From: Channallabes apus
Lineage: Eukaryota; Chordata; Actinopteri; Siluriformes; Clariidae
Direction of reading: 5' to 3'
DNA: 64,000 nt
Assembly: GCA_030522415.1 (NCBI GenBank)
Contig: JAMASW010000031.1
Location: 372,001-436,000 of the forward strand
Shown: positions 1-10,849 of the stretch, piece after piece
Position numbering within the stretch: position 1 is the first letter of the stretch
How the letters are laid out: every line of letters starts with the position of its first letter
The notes under the pieces: model-generated
Seen by the model: the letters and a program-made list of their open reading frames with translations, nothing else
What the model was told of the DNA's origin: nothing
The model's database searches: none
Translations under genes and position numbers: made by a program

Positions 1-1216
1 ACAACTAACGTATAGTTATGTAAAACAAACAAAATCAGTTTGTATTCATTTTTCTGGAACAAAATGAGGATCAGAATAACAAAAAAGTTGTTTGTCAACA
101 TGTATACAAAGAATGCATTAATGTATTGAAAATGATCATCTCTTCCACTTTCATGCACAACACGGTGAGATAAAGCGTTTGCTGCGTTCTTAGCTCTGTA
201 CGACCTCAGGAAAGCGGTTTTCTCACACAACTAATGTATAGTTATGTAAAACAAACAAGATCAGTTTGTATTCATTTTTCTGGAACAAAATGAGAAAAAG
301 AACAACAAAAAAGTTGTTTTTCAACATGTATTCAAAGAATGCATTAATGTATTGAAAATGATCATCTCTTCCACTTTCATGCACAACACGCTGAGATAAA
401 GCGTTTGCTGCGTTCTTAGCTCTGTACGAGCCCAGGAAAGCGGTTTTCTCACACAACTAATGCATAGTTATATAAAACAAACAAAATCAGTTTGTATTCA
501 TTTCTCTGAAACAAAATGCGAAAAAGAATAACAAAAAAGTTGTTTTTCAACATGTATTCAAAGAATGCATTAATGTATTGAAAATGATCATCTCTTCCAC
601 TTTCATGCACAACACGGTGAGATAAAGCGTTTGCTGCGTTCTTAGCTCTGTACGACCTCAGGAAAGCGGTTTTCTCACACAACTAATGTATAGTTATGTA
701 ACACAAACAAAATCAGTTTGTATTCATTTTTCTGGAACAAAATGAGAAAAAGAATAACAAAAAAGTTGTTTTTCAACATGTATACAAAGAATGCATTAAT
801 GTATTGAAAATGATCATCTCTTCCACTTTCATGCACAAGACGGTGAGATAAAGCGTTTGCTGCGTTCTTAGCTCTGTACGAGATCAGGAAAGCGGTTTTC
901 TCACACAACTAATGCATAGTTATATAAAACAAACAAAATCAGTTTGTATTCATTTCTCTGAAACAAAATGCGAAAAAGAATAACAAAAAAGTTGTTTTTC
1001 AACATGTATACAAAGAATGCATTAATGTATTGAAAATGATCATCTCTTCCACTTTCATGCACAAGACGGTGAGATAAAGCGTTTGCTGCGTTCTTAGCTC
1101 TGTACGAGCTCAGGAAAGCGGTTTTCTCACACAACTAATGCATAGTTATGTAAAACAAACAAAATCAGTTTGTATTCATTTTTCTGGAACAAAATGAGAA
1201 AAAGAATAACAAAAAA

Positions 1217-1229
1217 GTTGTTTTTCAAC
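1217..1229. repeat. Short inverted repeat GTTG-T5-CAAC in each monomer (example)
   Basis: The sequence GTTG, five T, CAAC (rel 87-99) can form a 4-bp stem with a 5-nt loop. It directly follows an A6 run. The loop or stem is the site of most single-base length changes: six T in the monomer at 3391-3617, and four T in monomers near 20883, 21108, 24723, 24948 and 34214. In subtypes j and l the loop is TTTGT. In many R-class monomers of domain II the stem is broken by G90 to A (GTTA). No function is implied by the sequence alone. Confidence 0.6.
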
Positions 1230-1269
1230 ATGTATACAAAGAATGCATTAATGTATTGAAAATGATCAT
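1228..1269. repeat. Cluster of perfect short palindromes inside the monomer (example)
   Basis: Within 42 bp (rel 98-139) lie ACATGT (1228-1233), TGTATACA (1231-1238), AATGCATT (1242-1249) and ATGATCAT (1262-1269). AATGCATT is followed at once by AATGTATT (1250-1257), so the pair is both a one-mismatch direct repeat and an imperfect 16-bp palindrome. TGTATACA is present when rel 106 is A and is lost when it is T (TGTATTCA), one of the commonest polymorphisms of the array. The 227-bp subtype Cx loses ATGATCAT. Confidence 0.75.
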
Positions 1270-1338
1270 CTCTTCCACTTTCATGCACAAGACGGTGAGA
1301 TAAAGCGTTTGCTGCGTTCTTAGCTCTGTACGAGCTCA

Positions 1339-1364
1339 GGAAAGCGGTTTTCTCACACAACTAA
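1339..1364. repeat. Near-invariant block spanning the monomer junction (example)
   Basis: The stretch from rel 209 (GGAAAGCGG) through rel 226 into rel 1-8 of the next monomer (ACAACTAA) is almost unchanged across the array. Exceptions noticed by eye are one C-to-A change giving AAAGAGG near 24621, and CTCTGG just before the block in two monomers (near 16027 and 17610). With rel 181-203 it forms the most conserved part of the monomer, while the variable sites cluster elsewhere. It could be a protein-binding box or simply chance retention during homogenisation. Confidence 0.5.
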
Positions 1365-1582
1365 TGCATAGTTATATAAAACAAACAAAATCAGTTTGTA
1401 TTCATTTCTCTGAAACAAAATGCGAAAAAGAATAACAAAAAAGTTGTTTTTCAACATGTATACAAAGAATGCATTAATGTATTGAAAATGATCATCTCTT
1501 CCACTTTCATGCACAAGACGGTGAGATAAAGCGTTTGCTGCGTTCTTAGCTCTGTACGACCTCAGGAAAGCGGTTTTCTCAC
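1357..1582. repeat. Representative R-class monomer (subtype f)
   Basis: The R class differs from the L class by a linked block, C52, A57 and C67, usually with A20. The A20 change turns TTATGTAAA into TTATATAAA. In domain II the R class usually also carries G143 (CTCGTCCAC instead of CTCTTCCAC). In much of the array R monomers alternate with L monomers, as expected if an ancestral L-R dimer preceded the present higher-order units. This copy has CCT at rel 204-206, which creates a CCTCAGG site. Confidence 0.88.
1373..1380 (+). promoter_or_regulatory. TATATAAA motif in R-class monomers (example)
   Basis: When rel 20 is A, the monomer contains TATATAAA at rel 17-24, which fits the eukaryotic TATA consensus TATAWAAR. 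It occurs in subtypes b, d, f, u and w and in the two short-T-run subtypes, at fixed places in the higher-order units. Other monomers have TATGTAAA there. Nothing downstream looks like a gene, so if it works at all it would drive satellite transcripts. In an A/T-rich repeat such a match is expected by chance. Confidence 0.25.
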
Positions 1583-3164
1583 ACAACTAATGTATAGTTA
1601 TGTAAAACAAACAAAATGAGTTTGTATTCATTTTTCTGGAACAAAATGAGAAAAAGATTAACAAAAAAGTTGTTTTTCAACATGTATACAAAGAATGCAT
1701 TAATGTATTGAAAATGATCATCTCTTCCACTTTCATGAACAACACGGTGAGATAAAGCGTTCGCTGCGTTCTTAGCGCTGTACGAGCTCAGGAAAGCGGT
1801 TTTCTCACACAACTAATGCATAGTTATGTAAAACAAACAAAATCAGTTTGTATTCATTTTTCTGGAACAAAATGAGAAAAAGAATAACAAAAAAGTTGTT
1901 TTTCAACATGTATACAAAGAATGCATTAATGTATTGAAAATGATCATCTCTTCCACTTTCATGCACAACACGGTGAGATAAAGCGTTTGCTGCGTTCTTA
2001 GCTCTGTACGACCTCAGGAAAGCGGTTTTCTCACACAACTAATGTATAGTTATGTAAAACAAACAAAATGAGTTTGTATTCATTTTTCTGGAACAAAATG
2101 AGAAAAAGAATAACAAAAAAGTTGTTTTTCAACATGTATTCAAAGAATGCATTAATGTATTGAAAATGATCATCTCTTCCACTTTCATGCACAAGACGGT
2201 GAGATAAAGCGTTTGCTGCGTTCTTAGCTCTGTACGACCTCAGGAAAGCGGTTTTCTCACACAACTAATGTATAGTTATGTAAAACAAACAAAATGAGTT
2301 TGTATTCATTTTTCTGCAACAAAATGAGAAAAAGAATAACAAAAAAGTTGTTTTTCAACATGTATTCAAAGAATGCATTAATGTATTGAAAATGATCATC
2401 TCTTCCACTTTCATGCACAAGACGGTGAGATAAAGCGTTTGCTGCGTTCTTAGCTCTGTACGACCTCAGGAAAGCGGTTTTCTCACACAACTAATGTATA
2501 GTTATGTAAAACAAACAAAATGAGTTTGTATTCATTTTTCTGGAACAAAATGCGAAACAGAATAACAAAAAAGTTGTTTGTCAACATGTATACAAAGAAT
2601 GCATTAATGTATTGAAAATGATCATCTCTTCCACTTTCATGCACAACACGGTGAGATAAAGCGTTTGCTGCGTTCTTAGCTCTGTACGACCTCAGGAAAG
2701 CGGTTTTCTCACACAACTAATGTATAGTTATGTAAAACAAACAAAATGAGTTTGTATTCATTTTTCTGGAACAAAATGAGAAAAAGAACAACAAAAAAGT
2801 TGTTTTTCAACATGTATTCAAAGAATGCATTAATGTATTGAAAATGATCATCTCTTCCACTTTCATGCACAACACGGTGAGATAAAGCGTTAGCTGCGTT
2901 CTTAGCTCTGTACGAGCTCAGGAAAGCGGTTTTCTCACACAACTAACGTATAGTTATGTAAAACAAACAAAATCAGTTTGTATTCATTTTTCTGGAACAA
3001 AATGAGGATCAGAATAACAAAAAAGTTGTTTGTCAACATGTATACAAAGAATGCATTAATGTATTGAAAATGATCATCTCTTCCACTTTCATGCACAACA
3101 CGGTGAGATAAAGCGTTTGCTGCGTTCTTAGCTCTGTACGACCTCAGGAAAGCGGTTTTCTCAC

Positions 3165-6100
3165 ACAACTAATGTATAGTTATGTAAAACAAACAAGATC
3201 AGTTTGTATTCATTTTTCTGGAACAAAATGAGAAAAAGAACAACAAAAAAGTTGTTTTTCAACATGTATTCAAAGAATGCATTAATGTATTGAAAATGAT
3301 CATCTCTTCCACTTTCATGCACAACACGCTGAGATAAAGCGTTTGCTGCGTTCTTAGCTCTGTACGAGCCCAGGAAAGCGGTTTTCTCACACAACTAATG
3401 CATAGTTATATAAAACAAACAAAATCAGTTTGTATTCATTTCTCTGAAACAAAATGCGAAAAAGAATAACAAAAAAGTTGTTTTTTCAACATGTATTCAA
3501 AGAATGCATTAATGTATTGAAAATGATCATCTCTTCCACTTTCATGCACAACACGGTGAGATAAAGCGTTTGCTGCGTTCTTAGCTCTGTACGACCTCAG
3601 GAAAGCGGTTTTCTCACACAACTAATGTATAGTTATGTAACACAAACAAAATCAGTTTGTATTCATTTTTCTGGAACAAAATGAGAAAAAGAATAACAAA
3701 AAAGTTGTTTTTCAACATGTATACAAAGAATGCATTAATGTATTGAAAATGATCATCTCTTCCACTTTCATGCACAACACGGTGAGATAAAGCGTTTGCT
3801 GCGTTCTTAGCTCTGTACGACCTCAGGAAAGCGGTTTTCTCACACAACTAATGTATAGTTATGTAACACAAACAAAATCAGTTTGTATTCATTTTTCTGG
3901 AACAAAATGAGAAAAAGAATAACAAAAAAGTTGTTTTTCAACATGTATTCAAAGAATGCATTAATGTATTGAAAATGATCATCTCTTCCACTTTCATGCA
4001 CAACACGGTGAGATAAAGCGTTTGCTGCGTTCTTAGCTCTGTACGACCTCAGGAAAGCGGTTTTCTCACACAACTAATGTATAGTTATGTAACACAAACA
4101 AAATCAGTTTGTATTCATTTTTCTGGAACAAAATGAGAAAAAGAATAACAAAAAAGTTGTTTTTCAACATGTATACAAAGAATGCATTAATGTATTGAAA
4201 ATGATCATCTCTTCCACTTTCATGCACAAGACGGTGAGATAAAGCGTTTGCTGCGTTCTTAGCTCTGTACGAGCTCAGGAAAGCGGTTTTCTCACACAAC
4301 TAATGCATAGTTATGTAAAACAAACAAAATCAGTTTGTATTCATTTTTCTGGAACAAAATGAGAAAAAGAATAACAAAAAAGTTGTTTTTCAACATGTAT
4401 ACAAAGAATGCATTAATGTATTGAAAATGATCATCTCTTCCACTTTCATGCACAAGACGGTGAGATAAAGCGTTTGCTGCGTTCTTAGCTCTGTACGAGC
4501 TCAGGAAAGCGGTTTTCTCACACAACTAATGCATAGTTATATAAAACAAACAAAATCAGTTTGTATTCATTTCTCTGAAACAAAATGCGAAAAAGAATAA
4601 CAAAAAAGTTGTTTTTCAACATGTATACAAAGAATGCATTAATGTATTGAAAATGATCATCTCTTCCACTTTCATGCACAAGACGGTGAGATAAAGCGTT
4701 TGCTGCGTTCTTAGCTCTGTACGACCTCAGGAAAGCGGTTTTCTCACACAACTAATGTATAGTTATGTAAAACAAACAAAATGAGTTTGTATTCATTTTT
4801 CTGGAACAAAATGAGAAAAAGATTAACAAAAAAGTTGTTTTTCAACATGTATACAAAGAATGCATTAATGTATTGAAAATGATCATCTCTTCCACTTTCA
4901 TGAACAACACGGTGAGATAAAGCGTTCGCTGCGTTCTTAGCGCTGTACGAGCTCAGGAAAGCGGTTTTCTCACACAACTAATGCATAGTTATGTAAAACA
5001 AACAAAATCAGTTTGTATTCATTTTTCTGGAACAAAATGAGAAAAAGAATAACAAAAAAGTTGTTTTTCAACATGTATACAAAGAATGCATTAATGTATT
5101 GAAAATGATCATCTCTTCCACTTTCATGCACAACACGGTGAGATAAAGCGTTTGCTGCGTTCTTAGCTCTGTACGACCTCAGGAAAGCGGTTTTCTCACA
5201 CAACTAATGTATAGTTATGTAAAACAAACAAAATGAGTTTGTATTCATTTTTCTGGAACAAAATGAGAAAAAGAATAACAAAAAAGTTGTTTTTCAACAT
5301 GTATTCAAAGAATGCATTAATGTATTGAAAATGATCATCTCTTCCACTTTCATGCACAAGACGGTGAGATAAAGCGTTTGCTGCGTTCTTAGCTCTGTAC
5401 GACCTCAGGAAAGCGGTTTTCTCACACAACTAATGTATAGTTATGTAAAACAAACAAAATGAGTTTGTATTCATTTTTCTGGAACAAAATGAGAAAAAGA
5501 ATAACAAAAAAGTTGTTTTTCAACATGTATTCAAAGAATGCATTAATGTATTGAAAATGATCATCTCTTCCACTTTCATGCACAAGACGGTGAGATAAAG
5601 CGTTTGCTGCGTTCTTAGCTCTGTACGACCTCAGGAAAGCGGTTTTCTCACACAACTAATGTATAGTTATGTAAAACAAACAAAATGAGTTTGTATTCAT
5701 TTTTCTGGAACAAAATGCGAAACAGAATAACAAAAAAGTTGTTTGTCAACATGTATACAAAGAATGCATTAATGTATTGAAAATGATCATCTCTTCCACT
5801 TTCATGCACAACACGGTGAGATAAAGCGTTTGCTGCGTTCTTAGCTCTGTACGACCTCAGGAAAGCGGTTTTCTCACACAACTAATGTATAGTTATGTAA
5901 AACAAACAAAATGAGTTTGTATTCATTTTTCTGGAACAAAATGAGAAAAAGAACAACAAAAAAGTTGTTTTTCAACATGTATTCAAAGAATGCATTAATG
6001 TATTGAAAATGATCATCTCTTCCACTTTCATGCACAACACGGTGAGATAAAGCGTTAGCTGCGTTCTTAGCTCTGTACGAGCTCAGGAAAGCGGTTTTCT

Positions 6101-6329
6101 CACACAACTAACGTATAGTTATGTAAAACAAACAAAATCAGTTTGTATTCATTTTTCTGGAACAAAATGAGGATCAGAATAACAAAAAAGTTGTTTGTCA
6201 ACATGTATACAAAGAATGCATTAATGTATTGAAAATGATCATCTCTTCCACTTTCATGCACAACACGGTGAGATAAAGCGTTTGCTGCGTTCTTAGCTCT
6301 GTACGACCTCAGGAAAGCGGTTTTCTCAC
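3165..6329. repeat. Domain I HOR copy 2 (14 monomers)
   Basis: The order is a-b-m-n-c-e-f-g-h-i-i-j-k-l; d is missing. The b monomer (3391-3617) has one extra T in the T-run at 3481-3486, making it 227 bp and the whole unit 3165 bp. Confidence 0.88.
3391..3617. repeat. 227-bp b monomer with +1 T
   Basis: The T-run of the GTTG-T5-CAAC element has six T at 3481-3486. The other b monomers have five. The insertion shifts the minus-strand open frame, which ends early with no sign of compensation. Confidence 0.9.
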
Positions 6330-7685
6330 ACAACTAATGTATAGTTATGTAAAACAAACAAGATCAGTTTGTATTCATTTTTCTGGAACAAAATGAGAAA
6401 AAGAACAACAAAAAAGTTGTTTTTCAACATGTATTCAAAGAATGCATTAATGTATTGAAAATGATCATCTCTTCCACTTTCATGCACAACACGCTGAGAT
6501 AAAGCGTTTGCTGCGTTCTTAGCTCTGTACGAGCCCAGGAAAGCGGTTTTCTCACACAACTAATGCATAGTTATATAAAACAAACAAAATCAGTTTGTAT
6601 TCATTTCTCTGAAACAAAATGCGAAAAAGAATAACAAAAAAGTTGTTTTTCAACATGTATTCAAAGAATGCATTAATGTATTGAAAATGATCATCTCTTC
6701 CACTTTCATGCACAACACGGTGAGATAAAGCGTTTGCTGCGTTCTTAGCTCTGTACGACCTCAGGAAAGCGGTTTTCTCACACAACTAATGTATAGTTAT
6801 GTAACACAAACAAAATCAGTTTGTATTCATTTTTCTGGAACAAAATGAGAAAAAGAATAACAAAAAAGTTGTTTTTCAACATGTATACAAAGAATGCATT
6901 AATGTATTGAAAATGATCATCTCTTCCACTTTCATGCACAAGACGGTGAGATAAAGCGTTTGCTGCGTTCTTAGCTCTGTACGACCTCAGGAAAGCGGTT
7001 TTCTCACACAACTAATGTATAGTTATGTAAAACAAACAAAATGAGTTTGTATTCATTTTTCTGGAACAAAATGCGAAACAGAATAACAAAAAAGTTGTTT
7101 GTCAACATGTATACAAAGAATGCATTAATGTATTGAAAATGATCATCTCTTCCACTTTCATGCACAACACGGTGAGATAAAGCGTTTGCTGCGTTCTTAG
7201 CTCTGTACGACCTCAGGAAAGCGGTTTTCTCACACAACTAATGTATAGTTATGTAAAACAAACAAAATGAGTTTGTATTCATTTTTCTGGAACAAAATGA
7301 GAAAAAGAACAACAAAAAAGTTGTTTTTCAACATGTATTCAAAGAATGCATTAATGTATTGAAAATGATCATCTCTTCCACTTTCATGCACAACACGGTG
7401 AGATAAAGCGTTAGCTGCGTTCTTAGCTCTGTACGAGCTCAGGAAAGCGGTTTTCTCACACAACTAACGTATAGTTATGTAAAACAAACAAAATCAGTTT
7501 GTATTCATTTTTCTGGAACAAAATGAGGATCAGAATAACAAAAAAGTTGTTTGTCAACATGTATACAAAGAATGCATTAATGTATTGAAAATGATCATCT
7601 CTTCCACTTTCATGCACAACACGGTGAGATAAAGCGTTTGCTGCGTTCTTAGCTCTGTACGACCTCAGGAAAGCGGTTTTCTCAC
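6330..7685. repeat. Domain I HOR copy 3, truncated (6 monomers)
   Basis: The order is a-b-c-j-k-l. It looks like a deletion from within c to the start of j. The c monomer here ends with CCT at rel 204-206, the right end of an i monomer, so it is probably a c/i hybrid that marks the exchange point (6782-7007). Confidence 0.85.
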
Positions 7686-10600
7686 ACAACTAATGTATAG
7701 TTATGTAAAACAAACAAGATCAGTTTGTATTCATTTTTCTGGAACAAAATGAGAAAAAGAACAACAAAAAAGTTGTTTTTCAACATGTATTCAAAGAATG
7801 CATTAATGTATTGAAAATGATCATCTCTTCCACTTTCATGCACAACACGCTGAGATAAAGCGTTTGCTGCGTTCTTAGCTCTGTACGAGCCCAGGAAAGC
7901 GGTTTTCTCACACAACTAATGCATAGTTATATAAAACAAACAAAATCAGTTTGTATTCATTTCTCTGAAACAAAATGCGAAAAAGAATAACAAAAAAGTT
8001 GTTTTTCAACATGTATTCAAAGAATGCATTAATGTATTGAAAATGATCATCTCTTCCACTTTCATGCACAACACGGTGAGATAAAGCGTTTGCTGCGTTC
8101 TTAGCTCTGTACGACCTCAGGAAAGCGGTTTTCTCACACAACTAATGTATAGTTATGTAACACAAACAAAATCAGTTTGTATTCATTTTTCTGGAACAAA
8201 ATGAGAAAAAGAATAACAAAAAAGTTGTTTTTCAACATGTATACAAAGAATGCATTAATGTATTGAAAATGATCATCTCTTCCACTTTCATGCACAACAC
8301 GGTGAGATAAAGCGTTTGCTGCGTTCTTAGCTCTGTACGACCTCAGGAAAGCGGTTTTCTCACACAACTAATGTATAGTTATGTAACACAAACAAAATCA
8401 GTTTGTATTCATTTTTCTGGAACAAAATGAGAAAAAGAATAACAAAAAAGTTGTTTTTCAACATGTATTCAAAGAATGCATTAATGTATTGAAAATGATC
8501 ATCTCTTCCACTTTCATGCACAACACGGTGAGATAAAGCGTTTGCTGCGTTCTTAGCTCTGTACGACCTCAGGAAAGCGGTTTTCTCACACAACTAATGT
8601 ATAGTTATGTAACACAAACAAAATCAGTTTGTATTCATTTTTCTGGAACAAAATGAGAAAAAGAATAACAAAAAAGTTGTTTTTCAACATGTATACAAAG
8701 AATGCATTAATGTATTGAAAATGATCATCTCTTCCACTTTCATGCACAAGACGGTGAGATAAAGCGTTTGCTGCGTTCTTAGCTCTGTACGAGCTCAGGA
8801 AAGCGGTTTTCTCACACAACTAATGCATAGTTATATAAAACAAACAAAATCAGTTTGTATTCATTTCTCTGAAACAAAATGCGAAAAAGAATAACAAAAA
8901 AGTTGTTTTTCAACATGTATACAAAGAATGCATTAATGTATTGAAAATGATCATCTCTTCCACTTTCATGCACAAGACGGTGAGATAAAGCGTTTGCTGC
9001 GTTCTTAGCTCTGTACGAGCTCAGGAAAGCGGTTTTCTCACACAACTAATGCATAGTTATGTAAAACAAACAAAATCAGTTTGTATTCATTTTTCTGGAA
9101 CAAAATGAGAAAAAGAATAACAAAAAAGTTGTTTTTCAACATGTATACAAAGAATGCATTAATGTATTGAAAATGATCATCTCTTCCACTTTCATGCACA
9201 AGACGGTGAGATAAAGCGTTTGCTGCGTTCTTAGCTCTGTACGAGCTCAGGAAAGCGGTTTTCTCACACAACTAATGCATAGTTATATAAAACAAACAAA
9301 ATCAGTTTGTATTCATTTCTCTGAAACAAAATGCGAAAAAGAATAACAAAAAAGTTGTTTTTCAACATGTATACAAAGAATGCATTAATGTATTGAAAAT
9401 GATCATCTCTTCCACTTTCATGCACAAGACGGTGAGATAAAGCGTTTGCTGCGTTCTTAGCTCTGTACGACCTCAGGAAAGCGGTTTTCTCACACAACTA
9501 ATGTATAGTTATGTAAAACAAACAAAATGAGTTTGTATTCATTTTTCTGGAACAAAATGAGAAAAAGATTAACAAAAAAGTTGTTTTTCAACATGTATAC
9601 AAAGAATGCATTAATGTATTGAAAATGATCATCTCTTCCACTTTCATGAACAACACGGTGAGATAAAGCGTTCGCTGCGTTCTTAGCGCTGTACGAGCTC
9701 AGGAAAGCGGTTTTCTCACACAACTAATGCATAGTTATGTAAAACAAACAAAATCAGTTTGTATTCATTTTTCTGGAACAAAATGAGAAAAAGAATAACA
9801 AAAAAGTTGTTTTTCAACATGTATACAAAGAATGCATTAATGTATTGAAAATGATCATCTCTTCCACTTTCATGCACAACACGGTGAGATAAAGCGTTTG
9901 CTGCGTTCTTAGCTCTGTACGACCTCAGGAAAGCGGTTTTCTCACACAACTAATGTATAGTTATGTAAAACAAACAAAATGAGTTTGTATTCATTTTTCT
10001 GGAACAAAATGAGAAAAAGAATAACAAAAAAGTTGTTTTTCAACATGTATTCAAAGAATGCATTAATGTATTGAAAATGATCATCTCTTCCACTTTCATG
10101 CACAAGACGGTGAGATAAAGCGTTTGCTGCGTTCTTAGCTCTGTACGACCTCAGGAAAGCGGTTTTCTCACACAACTAATGTATAGTTATGTAAAACAAA
10201 CAAAATGAGTTTGTATTCATTTTTCTGGAACAAAATGAGAAAAAGAATAACAAAAAAGTTGTTTTTCAACATGTATTCAAAGAATGCATTAATGTATTGA
10301 AAATGATCATCTCTTCCACTTTCATGCACAAGACGGTGAGATAAAGCGTTTGCTGCGTTCTTAGCTCTGTACGACCTCAGGAAAGCGGTTTTCTCACACA
10401 ACTAATGTATAGTTATGTAAAACAAACAAAATGAGTTTGTATTCATTTTTCTGGAACAAAATGAGAAAAAGAACAACAAAAAAGTTGTTTTTCAACATGT
10501 ATTCAAAGAATGCATTAATGTATTGAAAATGATCATCTCTTCCACTTTCATGCACAACACGGTGAGATAAAGCGTTAGCTGCGTTCTTAGCTCTGTACGA

Positions 10601-10849
10601 GCTCAGGAAAGCGGTTTTCTCACACAACTAACGTATAGTTATGTAAAACAAACAAAATCAGTTTGTATTCATTTTTCTGGAACAAAATGAGGATCAGAAT
10701 AACAAAAAAGTTGTTTGTCAACATGTATACAAAGAATGCATTAATGTATTGAAAATGATCATCTCTTCCACTTTCATGCACAACACGGTGAGATAAAGCG
10801 TTTGCTGCGTTCTTAGCTCTGTACGACCTCAGGAAAGCGGTTTTCTCAC
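7686..10849. repeat. Domain I HOR copy 4 (14 monomers)
   Basis: The order is a-b-m-n-c-d-e-f-g-h-i-i-k-l; only j is missing. Its first 12 monomers (7686-10397) correspond one-to-one, with no length change, to 13109-15820. Confidence 0.88.

Larger units (their letters stand above)
1131..1356. repeat. Representative L-class monomer (subtype e)
   Basis: This monomer is close to the overall consensus and is used here as the anatomical reference (rel = position minus 1130). Rel 1-134 is A/T-rich, about 24% GC by hand count of a consensus monomer. It carries A or T runs at rel 22-25, 31-34, 49-53, 61-64, 69-73, 81-86 and 91-95. Rel 135-226 is about 47% GC and contains most of the CpGs. L-class markers are T52, G57 and A67. 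Subtype markers are C11, G161 and GCT at rel 204-206, the last creating a GAGCTC hexamer. A cluster of short palindromes lies at rel 98-139. No promoter, RNA gene or coding signal is convincing within it. Confidence 0.9.
227..3164. repeat. Domain I HOR copy 1 (13 monomers)
   Basis: The order is a-b-c-d-e-f-g-h-i-i-j-k-l. Compared with the full 15-mer, m and n are missing between b and c. The c monomer has GAT at rel 204-206, unlike the GCT of most other c copies, and the second i has C57 (CTGCAAC), a private change. Confidence 0.88.

Noticed and set aside
1373..1380. True promoter at TATATAAA
   Set aside because: The match is short, in A/T-rich DNA, made by a single polymorphism, and has no gene downstream. 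It is kept only as a low-confidence motif.
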